This document shows positions 42,268 through 51,000 of a stretch of DNA of 64,000 nt, one piece after another; position 1 is the first letter of the stretch; each line of letters starts with the position of its first letter. Both the position numbers and the translations under genes were made by a program. Origin of the DNA: JAVBNT01 sp031551355. Its GTDB lineage: Bacteria; Vulcanimicrobiota; CADAWZ01. The stretch is taken from NCBI GenBank assembly GCA_031551355.1, contig JAVBNT010000010.1, positions 62,001-126,000 of the forward strand, in the 5' to 3' direction. The notes under the pieces are model-generated. The model had not been told where the DNA came from, searched no databases, and saw only the letters and a program-made list of their open reading frames with translations.

Positions 42268-43710
42268 TTATTCGTTCATTTTAGCGGCTTTTTCACTGGC
42301 TACCTGAAGCGATTTATAGGCATTCAGTCTCTTGCCGGTAGCTACTTTATCCTTAAGCTCGGCTACGTCATCGCCGCCCTGCAGAATAGCTTCTTTAACA
42401 TCCGCTATTGAAAGCTCAGGATATTTTGACATAATCAGCGCAGCGACTCCGGAAACGTGCGGGGTCGCCATTGACGTTCCGCTCTTAAGAGCAAAACCGC
42501 CGCCCGGGATGGTCGAGAAAATTCTGCTTCCCGGTGCCGCAATATCAACACTCTTCTTGCCGTAATTGCTGAAAGTGGAAAGCTTATCATTGGCATCTGT
42601 AGAAGCAACGGCAATCATGTTCGGCAGATTGTAACTTGAAGGATAATGAGGCTTAGCGTCATTATCTACGGTTGAGTTGCCTGCGGCAGCAATGAACAGT
42701 CCGGGGAATCCCGAAATAGCATCTTTCAGAGCCTGAGAGAAGCCGCCGCCGCCCCAGGAGTTGGAAGCTATATCTACGCCCATTTTCGTGGCATAGTTGA
42801 TGGCATCAATGGCTCCTGCCGTTGTGCCGCCGCCGGTATCCATGAATTTAAGACCCATTATTTTAGCATTCCAGGCTACACCGGTTATGCCCTGGCCATT
42901 GTTGCCTTCGGCACCGATAGTTCCGGCACAGTGGGTTCCATGGCTGTGGTTATCCATTGGATCACCTTTTTTGCCGTAAAAATCGTAACCGTGGACATCG
43001 TCAATATAACCGTTTCCGTCATTATCTTTCCCGTCTCCGGCAATTTCTCCGGGATTCGTCCAGATATTATTTTTTAGATCAGGATGGTTATAATCAATAC
43101 CGGTATCAACGACGGCAATCAGCGGACCGCCTTCACGTTTTCCGGTGGAAATGGTCCAGGCATTGGCAGCGTCAATATCTACTCCCGGTTTGCCGCCGGT
43201 CTGGCCTTTGTTCTCAAGTCCCCAAAGCTCTTTGTGCAAATCATTCGGTCTTTTGCCGGCTGCAGGTGAGGCAGGGTTGCCTCCCTGGGCTTCTCCGGGG
43301 TCGTCTTCATTTTCCGGAACTCTCAAAATATAATTAGGCTCGGCATATTCAACATTTTTGTTATGTGAAAGGGCGTCAATAGCCTGTTCAACGGTAGCAC
43401 CATTGAGTTTGATGTGGCAGAGCTCTCCCTGCGTCTCCGACAGACTTCCGGCCTCTTTTGAAGGCAACGGCATATCGAATGTTTTTATAATCTCGGCACT
43501 TATACCGTTTCTGAGCGTCATGTTCTGCGGAGCTGCCCCTTTGAACCGGACAATCAGCTCACCGGGAACGAATTCCGGCGAGTCGGATCTGCCTCCGATA
43601 GAGACCTGATCTGCAACCTGATTCTGCTGTGACGTTTCATTTTTGGTAATGCCCGGAGTCTTTGAGTATCCGGCAATATTTGCTGTATTCATAGAAGAAA
43701 TGTTATTCAT
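42268..43710 (-). CDS. Subtilisin-like (S8) serine protease without visible signal peptide
   Basis: A 480-residue protease with the full catalytic triad: Asp in AVVDTGIDYNHPDL, His in HSHGTHCAGTIGAEG and Ser in SGTSMATPHVSGVAAL. The oxyanion Asn is in GLFIAAAGNSTVDND. An inhibitor-like propeptide precedes it (GELIVRFKGAAPQNMT to EYAEPNYILRVPE, about 48-135). The first 45 residues are polar (MNNISSMNTANIAGYSK) and lack any hydrophobic stretch, so Sec export is not evident; the ORF is preceded by GGGGGT, so the start seems right. It may act inside the cell, like intracellular subtilisins, or leave by an unusual route. Confidence 0.93.
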   Translation of the reverse strand: MNNISSMNTANIAGYSKTPGITKNETSQQNQVADQVSIGGRSDSPEFVPGELIVRFKGAAPQNMTLRNGISAEIIKTFDMPLPSKEAGSLSETQGELCHIKLNGATVEQAIDALSHNKNVEYAEPNYILRVPENEDDPGEAQGGNPASPAAGKRPNDLHKELWGLENKGQTGGKPGVDIDAANAWTISTGKREGGPLIAVVDTGIDYNHPDLKNNIWTNPGEIAGDGKDNDGNGYIDDVHGYDFYGKKGDPMDNHSHGTHCAGTIGAEGNNGQGITGVAWNAKIMGLKFMDTGGGTTAGAIDAINYATKMGVDIASNSWGGGGFSQALKDAISGFPGLFIAAAGNSTVDNDAKPHYPSSYNLPNMIAVASTDANDKLSTFSNYGKKSVDIAAPGSRIFSTIPGGGFALKSGTSMATPHVSGVAALIMSKYPELSIADVKEAILQGGDDVAELKDKVATGKRLNAYKSLQVASEKAAKMNE

Positions 43711-43807
43711 GCTGTTACCCCCGAAATATAGTTATCTATTTAACATTATAAAGTCTAAACAAAAAAGACTCCATCAACAAAATGTTAACATTTGGACACA
43801 TTTTCAA

Positions 43808-43836
43808 TAAAAAAGCCCGCTCCGTATACCGGGCAG
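43808..43836 (-). terminator. Terminator after the small secreted protein
   Basis: On the minus strand GCCCG and CGGGC pair around a 10-base loop, helped by further AGCC/GGCT-type pairs, and TTTTTT follows. It lies 29 bases after the stop of the gene at 43865-44380. Confidence 0.7.
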
Positions 43837-43864
43837 GCTTGCAAAAGTTAAAACGAAAAGAAGA

Positions 43865-44380
43865 TTATTTCTCCTTATTGCCGCAGCACTCATCTCCGCA
43901 AATATATTTGCTGTTCGGTGTGGGAACGCCTTTTACAGCATTTACCGGCTCAAATACAAGGAATTTGAAATCTTTGTTTGTTGATGTTCTGTTGACTATT
44001 TTAACCTTAAGCTCTTTGCACTCGAGTGTATTAGGTTTGTGAGGGATACTGATTCTATGAACCATAGAACCTTCTCTGATGCGTACTTTACCCATAAGTG
44101 TGTCGCAGTGTGAATAGAAATAAACATCAATGTCAATTTTACGATCCGAAAGAAAATCATGATTCTCAATCATGAAAAACTTACCGTTTGTGATTGTAAA
44201 CTCGGTCTGGAAGTTATTGGGAAGATAGAAATAACTATCCGGGCTTGGATATTCATAGACATTATACTTTACAACTTGTTCAGGTGTAAAATAATTTATC
44301 TCTGTCTGTGCAAATGCACCTGAATTCGGGACTACACACATAAATGCGGCAAGAATTGCCATTGCAAAAAACTTTTTCAT
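43865..44380 (-). CDS. Small secreted protein with a Cys-rich C-terminus
   Basis: A 171-residue exported protein with signal peptide MKKFFAMAILAAFMCVVPNS and cleavage after GAFA. The mature part starts EINYFTPEQVVKYNVYEYPS and looks all-beta (VDVYFYSHCDTLMGKVRIRE, then EFKLVFEPVN-like segments). The tail ICGDECCGNKEK has three Cys, one pair adjacent, which could bind metal or form a disulfide. I do not recognise the family. It is monocistronic by its own terminator. Confidence 0.65.
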   Translation of the reverse strand: MKKFFAMAILAAFMCVVPNSGAFAQTEINYFTPEQVVKYNVYEYPSPDSYFYLPNNFQTEFTITNGKFFMIENHDFLSDRKIDIDVYFYSHCDTLMGKVRIREGSMVHRISIPHKPNTLECKELKVKIVNRTSTNKDFKFLVFEPVNAVKGVPTPNSKYICGDECCGNKEK

Positions 44381-44659
44381 CTCTCTAAAAAATCTCCTTC
44401 CTCATTATAAAACAAAAATTTTCTAATAAAACATAATAACAGAATCCTATCTGATTAAAGGGCTTATTCTATCCCCTTCACCTCCTCTCAGAAATTCAAG
44501 ACACTTTTTAGCGTCAAAAATACAAAACTACAAATAGGCTATTCTTGTCACAAAACAAAAAATCCTTCAATTACATCAATATTTATTACTGTAAATAATA
44601 TTAATTCACAAATCTCCATGCAATGCCAATACGGCAAAAATACAAAAATATCATCCGGT
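44381..44659. other. Spacer with no recognised feature
   Basis: An AT-rich stretch between two minus-strand genes. It probably holds the promoter of the gene at 43865-44380, but I could not assign boxes. Confidence 0.4.
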
Positions 44660-45529
44660 TTAAAGTTTAAATTTATAAGCTATAAATTTATAAACAAGGC
44701 TGGCCGCCAGAAAATCGGCATTAAAATGCCCTCCCGAAGGCATAAGTTCCACAAAATCACAGGCAACAACGTTACGTTTCTCAAAACACTTCCTAAGTAT
44801 TGCAAGCGTATCATACCAGAGCATGCCACCAGGTTCCGGCGTTCCTACGGACGGCATTATCGATGGATCAAAAGCATCAAAGTCAAATGATATATAGACA
44901 TTCTCCGTCAGTGAATTTATGATGGCGTCGATATCCCAGGACTTGAGATCTTTGGCATAAAAAATTGAGGAACCAATGTTCTTTTCTTTTATATACAAAG
45001 ACTCTTCATGGCTCATGCTCCTGATCCCCAACTGAATTACGGGACAAATTTCCCTTGTTCTGCGGATCGCGCAGGCATGGCTGAATTTTGTACCTTCATA
45101 GGAATCTCTCATATCACTATGCGCATCGAAATGAAGAACGGAAAGGTCTTTATATCTTTGTGCAACCGACTCTACTATCGGCGGAGTTATGGAATGCTCC
45201 CCGCCCAGAAAAGCCGTAAATTTACCTTCGTTTATCAAAGGTGAAACAAAGCTTTTGATATCATCCATCGCCGCTCCCATGGAATCTCTTGATATAACCG
45301 GAACATCGGCGGTATAAATAGCAACCTTACCGATATCATAATCAAGTTCTATATCATACGATTCCATAAAAGACGAAGCGGAGATTATTGCCCCCGGCCC
45401 GAATTTCGTTCCTGTCATATAACTGGTAGACGCCTCATAAGGCACGGGCACCACAAGGACATCGGCATTTTTAAGATTATTGTCTTTCGCACAAGTCCCG
45501 CCGAAAAAACCACAATTGGAATTATCCAT
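44660..45529 (-). CDS. speB: Agmatinase (ureohydrolase family)
   Basis: A 289-residue manganese enzyme that converts agmatine to putrescine and urea. ATG at 45529 follows AGGAGGTCG and gives the usual length; the longer frame would overlap pbpC. Metal-binding motifs: GGEHSIT, HFDAHSDMRDSYEGTKFSHA (DAHxD) and ISFDFDAFDPSIMP (SxDxDxxDP). The substrate loop near TPEPGGMLW is intact. It is the third of three co-directional genes (alpha-2-macroglobulin, pbpC, speB) but its biochemical link to the envelope is not obvious. Arginase and guanidinobutyrase are close relatives, so agmatine is a good but not certain substrate. Confidence 0.88.
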   Translation of the reverse strand: MDNSNCGFFGGTCAKDNNLKNADVLVVPVPYEASTSYMTGTKFGPGAIISASSFMESYDIELDYDIGKVAIYTADVPVISRDSMGAAMDDIKSFVSPLINEGKFTAFLGGEHSITPPIVESVAQRYKDLSVLHFDAHSDMRDSYEGTKFSHACAIRRTREICPVIQLGIRSMSHEESLYIKEKNIGSSIFYAKDLKSWDIDAIINSLTENVYISFDFDAFDPSIMPSVGTPEPGGMLWYDTLAILRKCFEKRNVVACDFVELMPSGGHFNADFLAASLVYKFIAYKFKL

Positions 45530-45548
45530 AATATTACGACCTCCTGAT

Positions 45549-47939
45549 TCAATAAACAGAAAACGAACATGATGCTTTATTTTTACTGCTTTTAACTTCC
45601 AACAAATACCTTCCCTTTTCAAGCTGCCATTCAAAATTGTAAGGCCAGTCGGAATTACCGAGCTTTCTTCCGTTCAGAAACCATGTCACTTTTCCGGCAT
45701 CCCGTGCAGCTGCCAATCGGAAGTGAATTTTCTGAAAATCCTTTCTCAGTATAGGATCTATCCTAAACGAAGTTCCGTCTGAGGGAAATGAAATAAAAAA
45801 GGAAGACTTCTCAAATCCGTCTGACAATTCACCCAAAGGCACAGGAAAACCTTTTTCCGCCATCCAGTGATTATAAAGCGGCGGATATATTTCATAAATT
45901 CTTTCGATAACATATTTTTCCGGTGTCGAAGGTGAGGCCAAAGCACCGGTTCTGGTGTCAACCGGCAACAATCTGTGAACGCTGCAGACCTTATCCGGTT
46001 CATTCCCGGAAATATAATACTCCGGCCTAATCTTACCCGCGCAGTAAGGTCCCGGCACTTCCCCTGAAAGCGAGCAGACCCTGCAGGAAACAATTCCGGC
46101 TGGCGCCTCTAAAGAATCAGGATGTTTTTTTGAATGAAGCATGGAAACTATCTGATTAAAAACAGGAGCGGCACCGGTTACCCCCGATACGCCCTTCATC
46201 TCCGAATTATCGAAATTACCGGCCCAAACCCCGACAACATAGTCTGCCGTGCATCCGACAGTCCAGTTATCCCTGAAACTCTTCGATGTTCCTGTTTTTA
46301 CGGCACATGCAAAAGGCAACAACAGAGCACTGCTGCGGCCAAAGGCTTTTTCCCTGGCAGAGTTGTCGTTAAGCACATCAAAAATAATAAAAGCGGCCTG
46401 AGAAGATATAAGCCTGACGGGTTTCTCCGTTTGCCCGGACGGTAATTTTACACCATTACGGTCATAAATATCAAGAATAATCTGTCTTTCAATAATTTCC
46501 CCGGAATTTATAAAAACCGAATACGCGCCGACAAGCTCCAATAGCGTAACCGGAGCGCCACCCAAAGTCAACCCAAGACCGTAATAGGACGGTTCATGGT
46601 CAATATGGGAAAAACCGGCGGTAACAAGCAGTGAATAAAGTGAATCAACACCTATGTTCCTCAAAAGCATAACGGCGGGAATATTATAGGAACAGGCAAG
46701 GGCTTCCCTGAGACTGACAGGGCCATGAAATTTATTGTCATAATTGGCAGGAATATAAAGACCGCCTTTTTGGGGAATATCAAGCGGCAAATCGGGAACA
46801 ATATCAGAAATTCTGCTTTTATTATCAATAGCCATGGCATAAGTGAAAGGCTTTAGAATAGAGCCCCCCTGTCTGGGAGAATCAGTGGCGTTAACCTGTC
46901 CGTTTTTACCCCAATAATCAACGGAACCAACCATCGCCAGAATTTCACCGTTTCTGTTCATTACCACCGCGGCCCCGTTTGTAACACCTTTTTCCGCAAG
47001 CGAAGATATACCGGAACGGACAAGTTTTTCGATATCCCTCTGAAGCTGCAAATCAAGGGTAGTTTTTACCTTTGACAGTTGTAAAATACGATCATTACCG
47101 ATTCCGGACAGGATATAATCGCAGAAATGGGGAGCTGCAAAAAATTCTCTGAACGGACTGATTGTGATACGCTCCTCAAGCGCTGATTTAAAGGAAGTAT
47201 CATCAATTAAACCGCTTCTAAGCATCGCCTTGAGAACAAGACGCTGTCTTGACATAACGGATTCAAAATTATTTCTCGGATCAAAAAAAGCAGGGCGTTG
47301 GGGAATCGAAGCCAAAAAAGCCGCCTGGGCAAGAGACAATTCGGACGGACGGCATTGAAAATAATCTTCGCATGCCGCTTTTATCCCGTAAACATTAGGC
47401 CCGTAAGGCGCACGGTTCAGGTACAGTTCAAGAATCTTCTGCTTTGACAGCTGCCTCTCGATCCTCATTGCCAACATCATTTTTTTTATTTTACCCGAAA
47501 ATGTGCCCGGCTCTGTAGCAAAAATCATTCCCGCCAACTGCTGACTAAGCGTAGACGCCCCCTCCTCTATCCGGCCATGCTTTATATTAAATAAAACGGC
47601 TCTGGCGACACCGTAAAGGTCTATGCCCCGGTGCCGGTAAAAACGAACATCTTCTATCGCAACCGTAGCTTTTTGCAATTTGTCGGAAATTTCATCAATG
47701 CTGCAATACGAGGAGACACTGCGCCCGTCAAAAACGATTCTCCTGAGCATTATGTCATTACGATCAGTTATCTCTACCGAGGAAATACCGTAATTTAAGT
47801 TCGGCTCGGAAAACGGCAGAAAAGTATATAAAAACAAAACGGCAGAAAAAAACAAAAAAAGAAAAAAGGCCCATTTAACAAAAACAAAAAGAGTCGTTTT
47901 AAAGCTTTTTACGTTTTTTTCACCGTCTTTTACCGTCAT
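45549..47939 (-). CDS. pbpC: Penicillin-binding protein 1C (glycosyltransferase/transpeptidase)
   Basis: A 796-residue bifunctional peptidoglycan enzyme with one N-terminal anchor (FVKWAFFLFLFFSAVLFL). The GT51 glycosyltransferase has VAIEDVRFYRHRGIDLYGV, then EEGASTLSQQLA and RQLSKQKILELYLNRAPYG. The transpeptidase has GSILKPFTYAMA (SxxK), CSYNIPA (SxN) and AVKTGTSKSFRDNW (KTG). The C-terminal BiPBP_C-like domain follows from about 690. It is directly downstream of the alpha-2-macroglobulin gene, the well-known bacterial pair in which the protease trap guards the repair enzyme in the periplasm. ATG at 47939 is used; the preceding TTG is another option. Confidence 0.95.
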   Translation of the reverse strand: MTVKDGEKNVKSFKTTLFVFVKWAFFLFLFFSAVLFLYTFLPFSEPNLNYGISSVEITDRNDIMLRRIVFDGRSVSSYCSIDEISDKLQKATVAIEDVRFYRHRGIDLYGVARAVLFNIKHGRIEEGASTLSQQLAGMIFATEPGTFSGKIKKMMLAMRIERQLSKQKILELYLNRAPYGPNVYGIKAACEDYFQCRPSELSLAQAAFLASIPQRPAFFDPRNNFESVMSRQRLVLKAMLRSGLIDDTSFKSALEERITISPFREFFAAPHFCDYILSGIGNDRILQLSKVKTTLDLQLQRDIEKLVRSGISSLAEKGVTNGAAVVMNRNGEILAMVGSVDYWGKNGQVNATDSPRQGGSILKPFTYAMAIDNKSRISDIVPDLPLDIPQKGGLYIPANYDNKFHGPVSLREALACSYNIPAVMLLRNIGVDSLYSLLVTAGFSHIDHEPSYYGLGLTLGGAPVTLLELVGAYSVFINSGEIIERQIILDIYDRNGVKLPSGQTEKPVRLISSQAAFIIFDVLNDNSAREKAFGRSSALLLPFACAVKTGTSKSFRDNWTVGCTADYVVGVWAGNFDNSEMKGVSGVTGAAPVFNQIVSMLHSKKHPDSLEAPAGIVSCRVCSLSGEVPGPYCAGKIRPEYYISGNEPDKVCSVHRLLPVDTRTGALASPSTPEKYVIERIYEIYPPLYNHWMAEKGFPVPLGELSDGFEKSSFFISFPSDGTSFRIDPILRKDFQKIHFRLAAARDAGKVTWFLNGRKLGNSDWPYNFEWQLEKGRYLLEVKSSKNKASCSFSVY

Positions 47940-47968
47940 CAAATCCTGCCATCATAGTTCATAAAATG

Positions 47969-48034
47969 AGGCCTTTAGGGAAAAACAACTACTCCGGGAA
48001 AACACTGGTAAAACTTACCTTTCCCAAAAGGCCT
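47969..48034. repeat. Long inverted repeat between alpha-2-macroglobulin and pbpC
   Basis: AGGCCTTTAGGGAAA (47969-47983) and TTTCCCAAAAGGCCT (48020-48034) pair at 14 of 15 positions around a 36-base loop. It lies in the spacer before pbpC on the minus strand and would form in the transcript. It has no T-run, so it may protect or separate the two messages. Confidence 0.6.
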
Positions 48035-48092
48035 GCGTTACTCTGTCGGGCTTTAACAGGCGCTTTTGCCTGTAATATCGCGAAACCCACGT

Positions 48093-51000
48093 CTACTCTA
48101 TTTTCAGGGTAGTGCTGTTGGTACTGCCGAACACTTCGGGATGATACATCATAAAGGCCTTTGAAGGACTCAGATTATAATTACCAGGCGTTTCAGCCCG
48201 AAGCAGATATGTAAAGACATGCTCGCCTTTTTTAAGTTCCGTAGCAAAAATCAATACTTTATCATGATAAAATTCTTCATGATCAAATGTTGAAAAAGAA
48301 GAAGAGGCCGTCTGGCGTTTTCTCAGAGTTTCAAGTAAACCGGCAAGCAACTTGCTTTCGGTAACAAAAGACGTGTTCACCGCTGTAAATCCAGCCGCAA
48401 CAGGCTCGTGCAGCACGACGTAACTCCTGTCGGCAGGAGTTACGACCGAAAGTGTCACCTTATATATATTACCGGATTTATAATTTTGCAAACCGTCCTT
48501 CTTTAAAGGTTCAATTTTCTTAAACACTGTAATACCGCGGCTTTTGGCGGAAATTTCTCCTTCGGGCATATATGTAAGGCGCGTATTGCAATACATTACC
48601 CCCAAACCCTTCTTCTCAAACCTTATCCCTGATTCCCTGTTTACAATCTCAGACAACGGGACTTGCGCCGAAATCTCCTGACGCTGTTTTATTCCGAGTT
48701 TTCCGGAAACAAGTTCTTTGCCGTCAAGTCTTATCGCTCCAAAATAATCGGAATTTCCACTTTTTTCCTGCAACACAAAGTATCTATTCAATGCCGGCAA
48801 CGCAAACGCTGCGTCCTGTGTATTTTGGAAGCGGCCGTTCCTCATGGAATCAACAAGCCAGACCGCAACTCTGTCCATATTGGGAAACGCCCCTGAAGCA
48901 TCAAGAAGCGACGACATTACCAGAGATGTCGTTCTCACCGGAGAATTGTAGAGAGCAATATTACTAATAGAAGCGGAATCATCAAAAAAAGCAGTTGAAG
49001 CCTCTGTTTTCATATGTCCCAAAATGGATTTTGTTAAATCGGCTACGACCGGGGTATTCCGTTTGGACAAAAGCAGGGTATTCAACAAAAAGGCCCTGGC
49101 GGAACAATCCATACTACCCGTGCGTTCACACATCAGGCTCAGTTCCGCTTCATGCTTTCTGCCGCCAAGATACAGGATGTAAAGCGCATAGGTTTTAATA
49201 AAAGTCTTTTCTTTCTCATTGTAAGCGCCGCTCCATTCATATTTAGCATTAGCATTTACGACACCGGCGAGATAATTCTGCCCTCTCTCGTATATATCCC
49301 GATCAACATTATAAGAGGCCTTCTTTGCCAAGGTAATCATATGCATTGCATAGCAGGATAAAAATTCAGAGGATTTCTCACCGTCTTTCCAGAGAGAGAA
49401 ACCACCGTCATGACAGCGGTAAGAAGACAACGACGACAGCAATGAATTTATTGAATCTTTCCGGCTCTTTTCATCAACTCCGCAATAGTCAGACAGCTCC
49501 ACGGCAGCCAGATAAGGCATAACTCTTGATATTCTCTGTTCAAGACACATATACGGATAATCTTGTAAATATTCAACAGTTCCTCTAAGCCTTTCCATAA
49601 TCGAGGAACCGAGACTAAGAGACAACGTTCCCGTCTCTGCCGCCTGTGAAGCGGGAAGAGACAGTTGCTCATTGTAAACAGTATCTTTGGAACCGGCAAA
49701 AGACACTACCGTTTCCAGAGATGTATCGGAAATGCCAACCGGCAGCATGCAAACAAGCTCATCCGTATACCCCTCGGCAACCGCTTTAAAACTTACGGAA
49801 GCCGTTCCCTGTTTGTCGGCAATAAAATCAAAAGCAACAACCCTGTCACCGCCGGCAGGGATTGTAATATTTTTCTCCGTAACGCCGTCAACAGTAATTC
49901 CTGCGGCATTAACGGAAACAGCTACATTTCTTTCCTTACCCGTACCGTTAAAAACCATTACCCCCCCGAAAATGCGATCTTTTTTAGACGCAAATGACGG
50001 CAACGCAGATTTCAAAAGCAGAGGTTTGGATACGGTTATTTCCTTTTTCGTATTTTTCGAAAACTTATCCGCAGTACAACCGACAGCCATTATTGTAAAA
50101 GATGTGATATTATCCGGCAAAACAAATGAAACCTCGGCCTTGCCTGAAGAATCGGTAATAACGGAAGATTTCCAATACGCCGTATCTTTAAAAACCCTGC
50201 GGCCTTCAAGTCCGGCAAGACCGCCGCCACCGCCGTTTTTACCGCCCTTTTCACCATAATTTCTCTGACCGATTACATTGCGTCTGCTTTCGAAAGATTC
50301 AACATAAAGGGTGTTGGAATTATAAAAAACATTAAACAAATCCGGAAAATCATAATTAATCAATGAAAGAACGCCGGTATCCACCACGGCGAGTGTTACT
50401 TCACCTTTAACGCCTTTTCCTGAAGAGTCGGTCAATTTCAATTTCAGTGAAGCTTTTTCCCCCGGCTCATAATTAATCTTTCCAGGGGCTATCGACAAAT
50501 CAAGTTTCCTCTTTTCCGAGAATACAGGCAATTCCACATAACCAACCTTAAAAGAAGGTTTACCGGTATCCCTGTCTGAAGACGGCTTCGTCATTCTCCC
50601 CTGTACAAGCACGACGGAAACAAACATGCCGGGAGCATCTTTCTCCGTGACCGGAAATTCCAACACGGAAGCACTGCCTTTTATATCGACAACACGCTTT
50701 TCCACCACATAGTCTTTTTCTACCGTGACCAGCGCCTTGGCAGATTCATAAGGTGATTTAACAATAATTCTCGCTTTATCACCGGAAGAATATGATTTCT
50801 TATCCCTGATGAGTTCAATCGTATCGTCATCATTGCGATCCCAGGCAACATAACCGTTTCCGTAGGCGTAAAATGAGGATTCGGAAACAATATCACTGCC
50901 GGAACTGTCTTTGGCAGAAGCACGTACGACATAGTAACCGGGCTTTTCAGGAGTATAGTTAATTTCCGCCTTGCCATCGGTAAGATTGTCCTCAAATGAT

